Below, piece after piece: positions 1 to 6,166 of a stretch of 6,166 bases of DNA. Below the pieces are notes generated by a model, which was not told the DNA's origin, made no database searches, and worked only from the letters and a program-made list of their open reading frames with translations. The position numbers and the translations under genes were made by a program. This DNA is from an uncultured Campylobacter sp. (GTDB taxonomy: Bacteria > Campylobacterota > Campylobacteria > Campylobacterales > Campylobacteraceae): positions 1 to 6,166 of the forward strand of contig NZ_CALHHT010000173.1 in the NCBI RefSeq assembly GCF_938031315.1, read 5' to 3'. Every line of letters begins with the position of its first letter. The first letter of the stretch is position 1.

Positions 1-999
1 TGTCCGCAAGATAGGCCCTATTATGATCTGTGGAGCAAGTCAAAAAAGATTAAAGATATATTTACCCTGCCGCATAGAAAATTTAGTGCGAAAAAGCTCC
101 TTGGACTGAATAAATTCATAAAAGATAACGATATAAAAATAATTCATTCCCACGGTAAGGGTGCTGGTATCTATTCGCGGATGCTTAAAATTTTAAATTC
201 AAGGCTAAAAATAGTCCACACTTTACACGGCGTTCATATCGGAGAATACGGCTTTTTGAAAAAGAGTGCATATATTTTTTTGGAGCGGTTTTTAACGCTA
301 TTTACCGATAAATTTATAAATGTGTCAAATAGCGAAAATAGCGTTTGTTTAAAGCTTAAATTATTTAAAAAAAGCAAGAGTGAGATCGTATATAACGGCA
401 TAAAAGCTCTTTTGAAAGACGATAACGCCAAGATAAAATTTGATCTGTCAGGAAAAAGGGTAGTTACGACCATTTCGAGATTTGACTACGCAAAAAATAT
501 GAGTTTGGCGTACGAGATAGCCAAAAAATTTAAAGACAAATCAAGTATCGTTTTTTTATGGCTCGGAAACGGCGACGATAGGGTAAAATTTGAATCTATG
601 GCGCAAAAAGACGGCGTAAATATAATCTTTACGGGCTTTACCGACGAAGTGCCCGCGTATCTATCCGCTACGGACATCTACCTGTCTACATCCAGGTGGG
701 AGGGGCTGCCTTATGCGCTCATAGAGGCGCAGTCGCTCAGTATCCCTATAGTGGCGACAAACGTTGTGGGAAATAACGAGGTTGTAGAAAACGGCAAAAG
801 CGGATTTTTGTTTGAGGACGCACAGCAGGCGTGTCGGGATATAGAAATTTTATTAAACGATGAGAAAATATACGGTAAAATGCGAGGCGAAGCATTGCTA
901 AATTTTAAAGATAAATTTAATATCGGCGCTATGATTCGTAAAGTGGAAAAAATTTACGAGCAGATATTTGAAAATAGATCAACTAGGGAGCCGCAATGA
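1..999 (+). CDS. Family GT4 glycosyltransferase, 5'-truncated by the window edge
   Basis: The reading frame is open from base 1, so the gene begins upstream; the first in-window ATG (181) lies inside the N-terminal domain and is not the start. 332 residues are visible. Window residues 49-60 carry a HSHGKGAG-type stretch and residues 73-80 TLHGVHIG, as in the N-terminal Rossmann half of GT-B enzymes. The C-terminal half shows the nucleotide-sugar site: TTISRF followed by a Lys, then the GT4 EX7E motif (E234 to E242, in EGLPYALIE), followed by PIVATNVVGNNEVV. The enzyme is predicted to transfer a sugar from a nucleotide donor to a growing lipid-linked oligosaccharide on the cytoplasmic face of the inner membrane. 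Donor and linkage cannot be read from sequence. It ends in an ATGA overlap with the next gene, so the two are probably co-translated. The 5' part is A/T-rich (15 of 60 bases G+C in row 301-360), unlike the genes that follow. Confidence 0.9.
   Translation, partial: CPQDRPYYDLWSKSKKIKDIFTLPHRKFSAKKLLGLNKFIKDNDIKIIHSHGKGAGIYSRMLKILNSRLKIVHTLHGVHIGEYGFLKKSAYIFLERFLTLFTDKFINVSNSENSVCLKLKLFKKSKSEIVYNGIKALLKDDNAKIKFDLSGKRVVTTISRFDYAKNMSLAYEIAKKFKDKSSIVFLWLGNGDDRVKFESMAQKDGVNIIFTGFTDEVPAYLSATDIYLSTSRWEGLPYALIEAQSLSIPIVATNVVGNNEVVENGKSGFLFEDAQQACRDIEILLNDEKIYGKMRGEALLNFKDKFNIGAMIRKVEKIYEQIFENRSTREPQ
985..990 (+). promoter_or_regulatory. Ribosome binding site for the WbaZ-like glycosyltransferase
   Basis: AGGGAG lies 5 bases before the ATG at 996, inside the end of the preceding gene. 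The ATG overlaps that gene's TGA as ATGA, an arrangement typical of translational coupling. It supports 996 as the start. Confidence 0.7.
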
Positions 1000-2120
1000 A
1001 AAAAGCCCTTATCCACGACTGGTTTAGTACCTATGCGGGCGCGGAGAAATGCGTCGAGAGTTTTACCAATATCTGGGATGATTTTGAAATTTACAGCCTC
1101 ATCGACTTTTTAAAGGGTGCCGACCGAGATAAAATTTTAAAAGGCAAGCACGCTCACACGAGCTTTATCCAGAAGCTGCCCTTTGCAAAGGACAAATACC
1201 GCAACTACCTGCCGCTATTTCCGCTTGCGATCGAGCAGTTTGATCTAAGCGGCTACGATGTCGTGCTATCCAGTTCGCATGCCGTCGCAAAGGGTGCGCT
1301 GACGCACTCAAATCAGCTTCACATTGCCTATGTGCACACGCCGATCCGCTACGCGTGGGATCTGTATCATCAGTACTTGCGCGAAAGCGGGCTGGACCGC
1401 GGTTTAAAGGGCGTGCTGGCAAAGTATTTTTTGCATAAAATTAGGCTTTGGGATGCGAGCACCGCAAACCGCGTGGATCACTACGTCGCAAACAGCCGCT
1501 ACATCGCGCGCCGTATCCAAAAAACCTACGGCAAGCCCAGCGACGTCATCTATCCGCCCGTGGACGTGGATAAATTTACGCTGCGCGAAGCCAAAGAGGA
1601 CTTCTACCTCACCGCCTCGCGCATGGTACCGTACAAAAAGATTGATCTCATCGTCGAGGCGTTTTCGCAGACGGATAAAAAGCTGCTCGTTATCGGCGAC
1701 GGGCCCGATATGGCCAAAATAAAATCAAAAGCGGGCAAAAATATCGAGCTTTTGGGCTTCGCAGACGATGAAACGATGGCAGATCTTATGGGGCGGGCTA
1801 AGGCGTTTGTTTTTGCCGCAGAGGAGGACTTCGGCATTACGCCCGTAGAGGCGCAGGCATGCGGTACGCCGGTGATCTGCTTTGGGCGCGGCGGCGCCCG
1901 CGAGACGGTGCTTGATGGCAAGAGCGGGCTATATTTTATGGAGCAAAATACAAAGGAGCTGCTCGCCGCCGTAGCTAAATTTGAGCAAAATTATGATAAA
2001 TTTGAGCCTACAAAAATCAGAGAAAATTCTTTAAAATTTTCGCGCGCGCGCTTTGAAGCCGAGATCAAAAGCTACGTCGAGAAAAAATATGAGGAATTTA
2101 AGGACGACCAAAATGACTAA
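996..2120 (+). CDS. WbaZ-like family GT4 glycosyltransferase (probable mannosyltransferase)
   Basis: A complete 374-residue GT-B glycosyltransferase. The N-terminus has HDWFSTYAGAEK (residues 7-18), a variant of the usual GGAE loop. The stretch VHTPIRYAWDLYHQYL from residue 113 and the later VANSRYIARRI and VIYPPVD segments are characteristic of the WbaZ-like GT4 subgroup found in O-antigen and exopolysaccharide loci. The donor site includes SRMVPYKK (R209, K214) and the EX7E motif E277 to E285 in EDFGITPVE, followed by ACGTPVICFGRGGARETV. WbaZ of Salmonella is a mannosyltransferase using GDP-mannose, and the adjacent manC makes that donor, so mannose transfer is a reasonable inference but not proven. 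It probably acts on the undecaprenyl-linked repeat unit at the cytoplasmic membrane face. It shares 4 bases with the upstream gene and 8 with manC. The gene is markedly more G+C-rich than its left neighbour. Confidence 0.92.
   Translation: MKKALIHDWFSTYAGAEKCVESFTNIWDDFEIYSLIDFLKGADRDKILKGKHAHTSFIQKLPFAKDKYRNYLPLFPLAIEQFDLSGYDVVLSSSHAVAKGALTHSNQLHIAYVHTPIRYAWDLYHQYLRESGLDRGLKGVLAKYFLHKIRLWDASTANRVDHYVANSRYIARRIQKTYGKPSDVIYPPVDVDKFTLREAKEDFYLTASRMVPYKKIDLIVEAFSQTDKKLLVIGDGPDMAKIKSKAGKNIELLGFADDETMADLMGRAKAFVFAAEEDFGITPVEAQACGTPVICFGRGGARETVLDGKSGLYFMEQNTKELLAAVAKFEQNYDKFEPTKIRENSLKFSRARFEAEIKSYVEKKYEEFKDDQND
2100..2104 (+). promoter_or_regulatory. Ribosome binding site that sets the manC start
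   Basis: AAGGA lies 8 bases before the ATG at 2113. The in-frame ATG further upstream (2053) would add 20 basic residues that do not belong to the family, whereas 2113 starts directly at MTNIILSGGSGTRLWP, the family's normal N-terminus. Confidence 0.7.
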
Positions 2121-3477
2121 TATAATCCTAAGCGGCGGCAGCGGCACGAGGCTGTGGCCCATCAGCCGTACGCTTATGCCAAAGCAGTTCGTGCGCCTCT
2201 TTGACGACCGCTCGCTTTTTATGATGAGCTACGAGCGAAACTCCCCGCTATGCGAGCGCACGCTCGTCGTCTCGAACGAGCAGCAGTATTTTTTGGCGCT
2301 CGATCAGCTTGAGGCCCTAGGCGCGCGTGGCGTGAAATTTCTACTCGAGCCCGTCGGCAGAAACACGGCTCCTGCGATCGCGCTTGCGTGTTTGAGCTTA
2401 AAGGCCGAGGAGATCGTTTTCGTAACGCCGAGCGATCATCTAATTAGAAATGAGGTGGCGTATAAAAACAGCGTTTTGCGCGCGCATGAGCTTGCAAAAC
2501 AGGGGTTTTTGGTAACGTTTGGTATCAAGCCCACGGAGGCAAATACGGGCTACGGCTATATCGAAGCAAGCGGCGAGGACGTGTTAAAATTTCACGAAAA
2601 GCCTGAGCTTGTGGCGGCGCAAAGCTACATAGCGGCGGGGAATTTTTACTGGAACAGCGGCATGTTTATGTTTAAAGCGAGCATATTTTTAGGCGAACTA
2701 AAAGCGCATAGCCCTGAAATTTACGAAGCCTGCGTCCGTGCGCACGAAAATTCTAACGCAGAAAATCCGATTAGAATTAAACTAGGCGATATGCAAGAGA
2801 TCCCAGTAGATAGCATCGACTACGCGGTTATGGAGCGCACGAGCCTTGCCAAAGTCGTGCCTACAGACATCGGCTGGAGCGATCTGGGAAGCTTCGATAG
2901 CTTAGACGCCGAGCTGCCCAAAGACGCGAACGGCAACACTGCAAGCGATAAAAATATCGCTCTAAATTCTAAAAACAATCTCATCATCGGCTCGGGTCGC
3001 ACGATCGCCGCCATAGACGTCGAGGATTTCGCTATCGTCGATACCAAGGACGCCCTGCTCGTATGTAAAAAAGGCTCTACCCAAAAGGTAAAGCAGGTGG
3101 TAGAGCGGCTGAAGGATAGCGATCTGGCACGCGTGCACGTAACGACGCACCGCCCGTGGGGCAGCTACACGGTGCTCGAAGATGAGCGCGGCTACAAGAT
3201 CAAGCGCATCGTCGTCAAGCCCGGCAAGCGGCTATCGCTGCAGAAGCACTACCATCGCAACGAGCACTGGATCGTCGTTAGCGGCACTGCGACCGTGACC
3301 GTGGGTGAGCGGAATTTCTTGCTGCGCGAGAATGAATCGACATTCATTAGGATGGGCGAGGTCCACCGCCTCGCAAACGAGGGCAAAATCCCCGTCGTGC
3401 TAATCGAAGCTCAAGTCGGTAGCTACACCGGCGAGGACGATATCGTGCGCCTGCAAGATGATTTTAATAGGAGCTAG
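2113..3477 (+). CDS. manC: Bifunctional mannose-1-phosphate guanylyltransferase / mannose-6-phosphate isomerase (type II)
   Basis: 454 residues from the chosen ATG. The N-terminal nucleotidyltransferase domain (about 1-330) has the pyrophosphorylase signature GGSGTRLWP (8-16) with K24 after it, VTPSDH (104-109), FHEKP (160-164; FVEKP is the commoner form), the NFYWNSGMF segment and DIGWSDLGSFDS. It converts mannose-1-phosphate and GTP to GDP-mannose. The C-terminal cupin isomerase domain begins at RPWGSY (347) and carries the metal-binding signature QKHYHRNEHW (377-386: Q377, H379, E384) plus H418, and ends in GEDDIVRLQDDF. It interconverts fructose-6-phosphate and mannose-6-phosphate. Both domains look intact, as in E. 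coli ManC/CpsB and Pseudomonas AlgA, though the protein is about 25 residues shorter than those. A phosphomannomutase to link the two reactions is not in the window. The gene overlaps the upstream transferase by 8 bases and ends 1 base before the next start. The protein is cytoplasmic. Confidence 0.96.
   Translation: MTNIILSGGSGTRLWPISRTLMPKQFVRLFDDRSLFMMSYERNSPLCERTLVVSNEQQYFLALDQLEALGARGVKFLLEPVGRNTAPAIALACLSLKAEEIVFVTPSDHLIRNEVAYKNSVLRAHELAKQGFLVTFGIKPTEANTGYGYIEASGEDVLKFHEKPELVAAQSYIAAGNFYWNSGMFMFKASIFLGELKAHSPEIYEACVRAHENSNAENPIRIKLGDMQEIPVDSIDYAVMERTSLAKVVPTDIGWSDLGSFDSLDAELPKDANGNTASDKNIALNSKNNLIIGSGRTIAAIDVEDFAIVDTKDALLVCKKGSTQKVKQVVERLKDSDLARVHVTTHRPWGSYTVLEDERGYKIKRIVVKPGKRLSLQKHYHRNEHWIVVSGTATVTVGERNFLLRENESTFIRMGEVHRLANEGKIPVVLIEAQVGSYTGEDDIVRLQDDFNRS
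3469..3473 (+). promoter_or_regulatory. Ribosome binding site that sets the wbaP start
   Basis: AGGAG lies 5 bases before the ATG at 3479, inside the last codons of manC. It supports MKKQLC as the N-terminus rather than the in-frame ATG at 3458, which would add seven residues and has no matching site. Confidence 0.7.
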
Positions 3478-3478
3478 G

Positions 3479-4789
3479 ATGAAAAAGCAACTCTGCGTTT
3501 TGATAATCTTGGCAGTCGATATTTTCGGCATCTGGCTTTGCTTCGGGCTTGCCGTGGTGCTTAAAAATCTGCTCTACGGCGATAGCGTGCTGCTAGACAT
3601 CGGCAGGTATCAGGGCTTCGCGCCGTCCTATGTAATAATGATATTTTTGTTTTTCTATCAAGGGATCTATTCGAGGCGATATGATTTTTGGCACGAGAGT
3701 AGAATTTTAGTAAAAAGCTGCTTTTTGGGGCTTTTGCTAAGTCTCGCGCTGCTTGCTTTAATCAAAGTCAATTACGAATTTTCACGCGCCAGCTTTATTC
3801 TAAGCTTTGCCTTTATGGCGGTGGTTTTGCCGCTTTTGAAGCTCGTAACGAAAAGGAAGCTTTTTAAATTTGGATTATGGCGAAAGAGGGCGAAAATTTT
3901 AGGCGAGGGCGAGGAGTTTGAGAGCGCCGTCTTAGAAAGCGCGTATTTAGGATACGTAAGGGCGCTAGGCAGGGACTACGATGTGCTATTTATCGGCGGA
4001 AGCAGGCTTGGGGCGAAAGCCTTGAACGAGCTTATCGAGCATAATATCAGAAAGAACAAAGAAATTTTATTCACCCCCGTGCTGCGCTCATACGATTTTA
4101 CTCAGGCAGATATTTACAGCGTTTTTGCCTCGCGCACCAGCCTCTTTGCGATACGAAATTCTCTGAAAAGCCCTTTAAATTTAGCTCTTAAACGCGGGCT
4201 TGATTTAGCGCTAATTTTCTTAGCGCTTCCTTTGTTGGTGCCTATTTTTGGTATAATCGCGCTGATGATGAAGCTAAAAGAACCGGAAGGGCGCATATTT
4301 TTTTCGCATCAAAGAATGGGATTCGGCGGTAAGCCGTTTGGATGCCTGAAATTTCGCTCGATGAAAGAAAACGGGGACGAAATTTTAGCTCAGTATCTAA
4401 AGCAAAATCCGCAAGAGGTGGAGTATTTTGAAAAATATCACAAATACGAGCACGATCCGCGCATCACGAAGCTGGGCAATTTTTTGCGCAGAAGCTCGCT
4501 TGATGAGCTTCCGCAGCTGATCAACGTCCTAAAGGGCGAAATGAGCATCGTAGGTCCTCGCCCGTGCGCGCAATACGAGCGCAAAGATATGGGCGAATAT
4601 GCAGATCTCATCCTGGCCGTCAAGCCCGGCATTACGGGGCTTTGGCAGGTGAGCGGGCGCAGCGATGTGGATTTTGCGACCAGGGCGGGTATGGATACGT
4701 GGTATATGAAAAACTGGTCGATATGGAACGACATCGTGATAATCATAAAAACCTTTAAGGTGGTCCTTGTTCGTGAGGGCGCAATTTAA
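3479..4789 (+). CDS. wbaP: WbaP-family undecaprenyl-phosphate sugar-1-phosphate transferase (initiating transferase)
   Basis: 436 residues. Four hydrophobic segments lie at about 5-28, 50-64, 79-96 and 104-123. A short soluble middle region (about 138-230) follows, with YDVLFIGGSRLG at 167-178. The catalytic bacterial sugar transferase domain runs from about 235: LKRGLDLALIF leads into a fifth, membrane-associated helix (243-265). Then come GGKPFGCLKFRSM (283-295), DPRITKLGNFLRRSSLDELPQ with the D342-E343 catalytic pair, MSIVGPRP (355-362), KPGITGLWQVSGR (382-394) and a WbaP-like C-terminus KNWSIWNDI...VREGAI. The enzyme moves a hexose-1-phosphate from UDP-sugar to undecaprenyl phosphate, the first step of the repeat unit. 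The C-terminus matches WbaP (galactose-1-P) better than WcaJ (glucose-1-P), but the sugar is not proven. It is some 40 residues shorter than enterobacterial WbaP, with the loss apparently in the middle region. It starts 1 base after manC. Confidence 0.93.
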   Translation: MKKQLCVLIILAVDIFGIWLCFGLAVVLKNLLYGDSVLLDIGRYQGFAPSYVIMIFLFFYQGIYSRRYDFWHESRILVKSCFLGLLLSLALLALIKVNYEFSRASFILSFAFMAVVLPLLKLVTKRKLFKFGLWRKRAKILGEGEEFESAVLESAYLGYVRALGRDYDVLFIGGSRLGAKALNELIEHNIRKNKEILFTPVLRSYDFTQADIYSVFASRTSLFAIRNSLKSPLNLALKRGLDLALIFLALPLLVPIFGIIALMMKLKEPEGRIFFSHQRMGFGGKPFGCLKFRSMKENGDEILAQYLKQNPQEVEYFEKYHKYEHDPRITKLGNFLRRSSLDELPQLINVLKGEMSIVGPRPCAQYERKDMGEYADLILAVKPGITGLWQVSGRSDVDFATRAGMDTWYMKNWSIWNDIVIIIKTFKVVLVREGAI

Positions 4790-4800
4790 ATTTTAAATTT

Positions 4801-4807
4801 GGAGAAG
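4801..4807 (+). promoter_or_regulatory. Ribosome binding site for wzz
   Basis: GGAGAAG precedes the ATG at 4812; its GGAG ends 7 bases before the start. It sits in a 22-base A/T-rich spacer after wbaP, the only real gap between genes in this operon. The spacer is too short to show a convincing promoter or terminator. Confidence 0.65.
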
Positions 4808-4811
4808 AAAT

Positions 4812-5741
4812 ATGCAACAGAATTATTGTAAAGATGATGAGATCGATTTGCTAGATTTGGCAAAAAAGATATGGAAATATAAAAAGCAAATTTGTATAGT
4901 AACTTGTGGATTTATTGCGATTGGGCTTTTGTACATTCTATTTGCTACTCCGTGGTATAAAGCAACGGCGGCGGTAGAAACCGCCTATTATAATAATGAA
5001 ACTGGTATGCCACAGTATATAACCGAAAGATCCGTTCGGATGCATGAGCTTAGAGTAAAATATATTGATGGACTAAAGGATATTAAGGACAAGAACGTAA
5101 TGGTTGATAGTATCGTCGCTGATAAAGATAGCGCCAATATATTTATTATAACGGCGTTTGCCAAATCGAACGAATTACTAAAAAAACATATAGATGAGAT
5201 GGTGGCAGATTTAAGCGAAGAAGATGCTATAGTTTTAGATGAATATAAAAAGGTTTTACGTGAACAATTGATAAGTATTGATTCGCAGGTAAGTTATTTA
5301 AAAAATGATAAAATTCGTAATTTAAAAGAACGCATAGAATATTTAAAAGGTGTTCAGATAGCCAAAATAGATGATCAAATAGACATGTTGAACAAGAAAG
5401 AAAAGCTTAGCGATGCTGGCGAATTAAAACTGATGGAGTTAATGAATATAAAAGACAAAATTTTAAACGACAATATACCTAAAATAAGTGACGAAATTAG
5501 TGCTATAACTCTAGTACAAATTCCTGATTTAATGAAGAAAAAGAGCATTATAGAAAATAGGCTTTCTGATTTTAATTTTAAAACTTCTCATATAATTTCT
5601 AATATAGTTTTATCTGATCGCCCAGCAAAGCCTAAAAAACTAATCATTTTAGCAATATCTGCAATAATAGGACTTATGCTTTCTACCTTTGTAGTATTGG
5701 TTTATGATAAATTTAAAACCTGCAATTCCGAAAATAGATAA
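4812..5741 (+). CDS. wzz: Wzz-type polysaccharide chain-length determinant (co-polymerase)
   Basis: 309 residues with the classic Wzz layout. A short cytoplasmic N-terminus has DDEIDLLDLAKKIWKYKK (8-25), typical of the Wzz domain. TM1 is at about 27-45, followed by a large, charged, mostly helical periplasmic region with likely coiled coil at about 130-260. A proline pair before the second helix (P271, P274 in DRPAKPKK) leads into TM2 at about 277-298, then a short cytoplasmic tail. Members of this family oligomerise in the inner membrane and set the modal chain length of polymer made by Wzy. No tyrosine-kinase domain is fused, and no wza or wzc is visible, which favours an O-antigen-like role over a group 1 capsule. 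The length is slightly below the usual 320-370. Base composition is strikingly A/T-rich (14 of 60 bases G+C in row 5281-5340) against 34-36 of 60 in sampled manC rows, suggesting a separate origin or weaker constraint. It appears to be the last gene of the operon. Confidence 0.9.
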   Translation: MQQNYCKDDEIDLLDLAKKIWKYKKQICIVTCGFIAIGLLYILFATPWYKATAAVETAYYNNETGMPQYITERSVRMHELRVKYIDGLKDIKDKNVMVDSIVADKDSANIFIITAFAKSNELLKKHIDEMVADLSEEDAIVLDEYKKVLREQLISIDSQVSYLKNDKIRNLKERIEYLKGVQIAKIDDQIDMLNKKEKLSDAGELKLMELMNIKDKILNDNIPKISDEISAITLVQIPDLMKKKSIIENRLSDFNFKTSHIISNIVLSDRPAKPKKLIILAISAIIGLMLSTFVVLVYDKFKTCNSENR

Positions 5742-6134
5742 ATTTTAAATAATTTATTTCTATATTGGGGCGTTACGGCTGAATGTAAAGACTGCTTTGA
5801 TAAAACTCCCTACTAAGGCGTTTTTTATATGAAAGATCATATTGTGCAAACCTTAGCAAAATTATATATTGGCGCTAAATCAGCAATGCTATTTTACTAA
5901 AGAGTAAGGATGACATTTGGCTATTGCGGTATCAAAGATAGATTGTTTTGTGCTTTTGGCTGTGACTATTAAATTTTATCTATGCATCGAATCCTATCGC
6001 TCGGATACATTATCGAAAAAGTCATTTATTACTATCGAGTAGCCCCAATTTGCATTTACAAAAGCATCGTGATTATAAATTTAGTGTATTAATTAAAAAG
6101 CATCGATTAGAATTCTATGATTTTAAAGGATTAT
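5742..6134. other. Intergenic stretch of about 390 bases without a supportable gene
   Basis: This lies between the convergent wzz (+) and tRNA (-) genes. All frames are broken. The longest ATG-started pieces I found by eye are 23 codons (5829-5900) and 36 codons (5982-6092) on the + strand. Neither has a recognisable product, and the spacing to any ribosome binding site is poor or absent. A start-less open piece (5749-5832) encodes a short basic peptide and could be a gene remnant. Repeats seen: an 8-base inverted pair ATTGGGGC (5764-5771) and GCCCCAAT (6042-6049); a 10-base direct repeat AAAAGCATCG (6060-6069 and 6096-6105); and a 10-base palindrome TAGAATTCTA (6108-6117). No clear intrinsic terminator is visible for wzz: a T run at 5821-5826 has no stem before it. 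Confidence 0.6.
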
Positions 6135-6166
6135 TGGTGTCCCGTGTAGGATTCGAACCTACGGCC
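6135..6166 (-). tRNA. 3' end of a tRNA gene (T-arm, acceptor 3' strand, encoded CCA); rest lies beyond the window
   Basis: Read on the - strand, bases 6162 down to 6146 form a T-arm: stem GTAGG, loop TTCGAAT, stem CCTAC. This is followed by the seven-base acceptor strand ACGGGAC (6145-6139), discriminator A (6138) and genome-encoded CCA (6137-6135). The anticodon is outside the window, so the isotype cannot be read. The implied 5' acceptor strand GTCCCGT with discriminator A resembles some bacterial tRNA-Arg genes, but this is a weak inference. The gene points toward wzz, so the two are convergent. Confidence 0.93.

Noticed and set aside
1165..1722. Open frames on the - strand (1165-1422) and in another + frame (1453-1722)
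   Set aside because: Both are antisense or out-of-frame readings of the same glycosyltransferase, with Arg/Pro/Ser-rich products typical of shadow frames.
1604..1921. A 105-codon open frame on the - strand
   Set aside because: It lies wholly inside the WbaZ-like gene in a G+C-rich stretch where stop codons are rare, and its product is low-complexity with no recognisable domain. The + strand gene explains the sequence.
4438..4758. Open frames overlapping the WbaP catalytic domain (4438-4746 on -, 4564-4758 on +)
   Set aside because: They cover the most conserved part of WbaP, including its catalytic and C-terminal motifs, and have no initiation signal or family resemblance of their own.
5815..5826. 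Possible intrinsic terminator: AAGGCG followed by six T
   Set aside because: No complementary stem is found within the preceding 40 bases; GGCGTT occurs there only as a direct repeat, not as an inverted one.
5829..5900. 23-codon ATG frame after wzz, with AAGG 10 bases upstream
   Set aside because: It is too short, has no recognisable product, and lies in a stretch where all frames are frequently interrupted.
5987..5996. TCGAATCCTA, a 10-base inverted copy of part of the tRNA T-arm (6147-6156), considered as an att half-site or decayed tRNA
   Set aside because: The flanks do not form a T-stem or acceptor stem, the copy is in inverted orientation relative to the tRNA, and the T-loop core is a very common sequence. 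Chance is the simplest explanation.
5982..6092. 36-codon ATG frame in the spacer
   Set aside because: It has no ribosome binding site or recognisable domain, and its length is unremarkable for an A/T-rich spacer.

Overview
The window is the 3' part of a surface-polysaccharide gene cluster, read left to right on the + strand, followed by a gene-poor stretch and the 3' end of a tRNA gene on the - strand. The source is probably a Campylobacter or close relative in Campylobacterota. This is inferred from the A/T-rich spacers of the AAATTTTAAA type, the tightly overlapping operon and the mixed codon usage. The G+C-rich middle genes would fit the oral or gut species with medium G+C better than C. 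jejuni. No species-level marker is present.

Layout: (1) bases 1-999, a family GT4 glycosyltransferase whose start lies left of the window; (2) 996-2120, a WbaZ-like GT4 glycosyltransferase; (3) 2113-3477, a bifunctional mannose-1-phosphate guanylyltransferase / mannose-6-phosphate isomerase (manC); (4) 3479-4789, a WbaP-family polyprenyl-phosphate sugar-1-phosphate transferase; (5) 4812-5741, a Wzz-type chain-length determinant; (6) 5742-6134, about 390 bases with no supportable gene; (7) 6135-6166, the T-arm, acceptor strand and encoded CCA of a tRNA on the - strand.

The genes form one logical pathway. ManC makes GDP-mannose. WbaP places the first sugar phosphate on undecaprenyl phosphate at the inner membrane. 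The two GT4 enzymes extend the repeat unit, the WbaZ-like one plausibly with mannose from GDP-mannose. Wzz sets chain length during Wzy-dependent polymerisation. Wzx, Wzy and the remaining transferases are not in view and would be expected upstream. Genes 1-4 overlap or are 1 base apart, which suggests one transcript with coupled translation. No promoter is visible because the transcript begins outside the window.

No new system is evident. The points worth a second look are the sharp base-composition mosaic along the operon, the Wzy-type polysaccharide logic in a Campylobacter-like genome, and the unexplained spacer between wzz and the tRNA.
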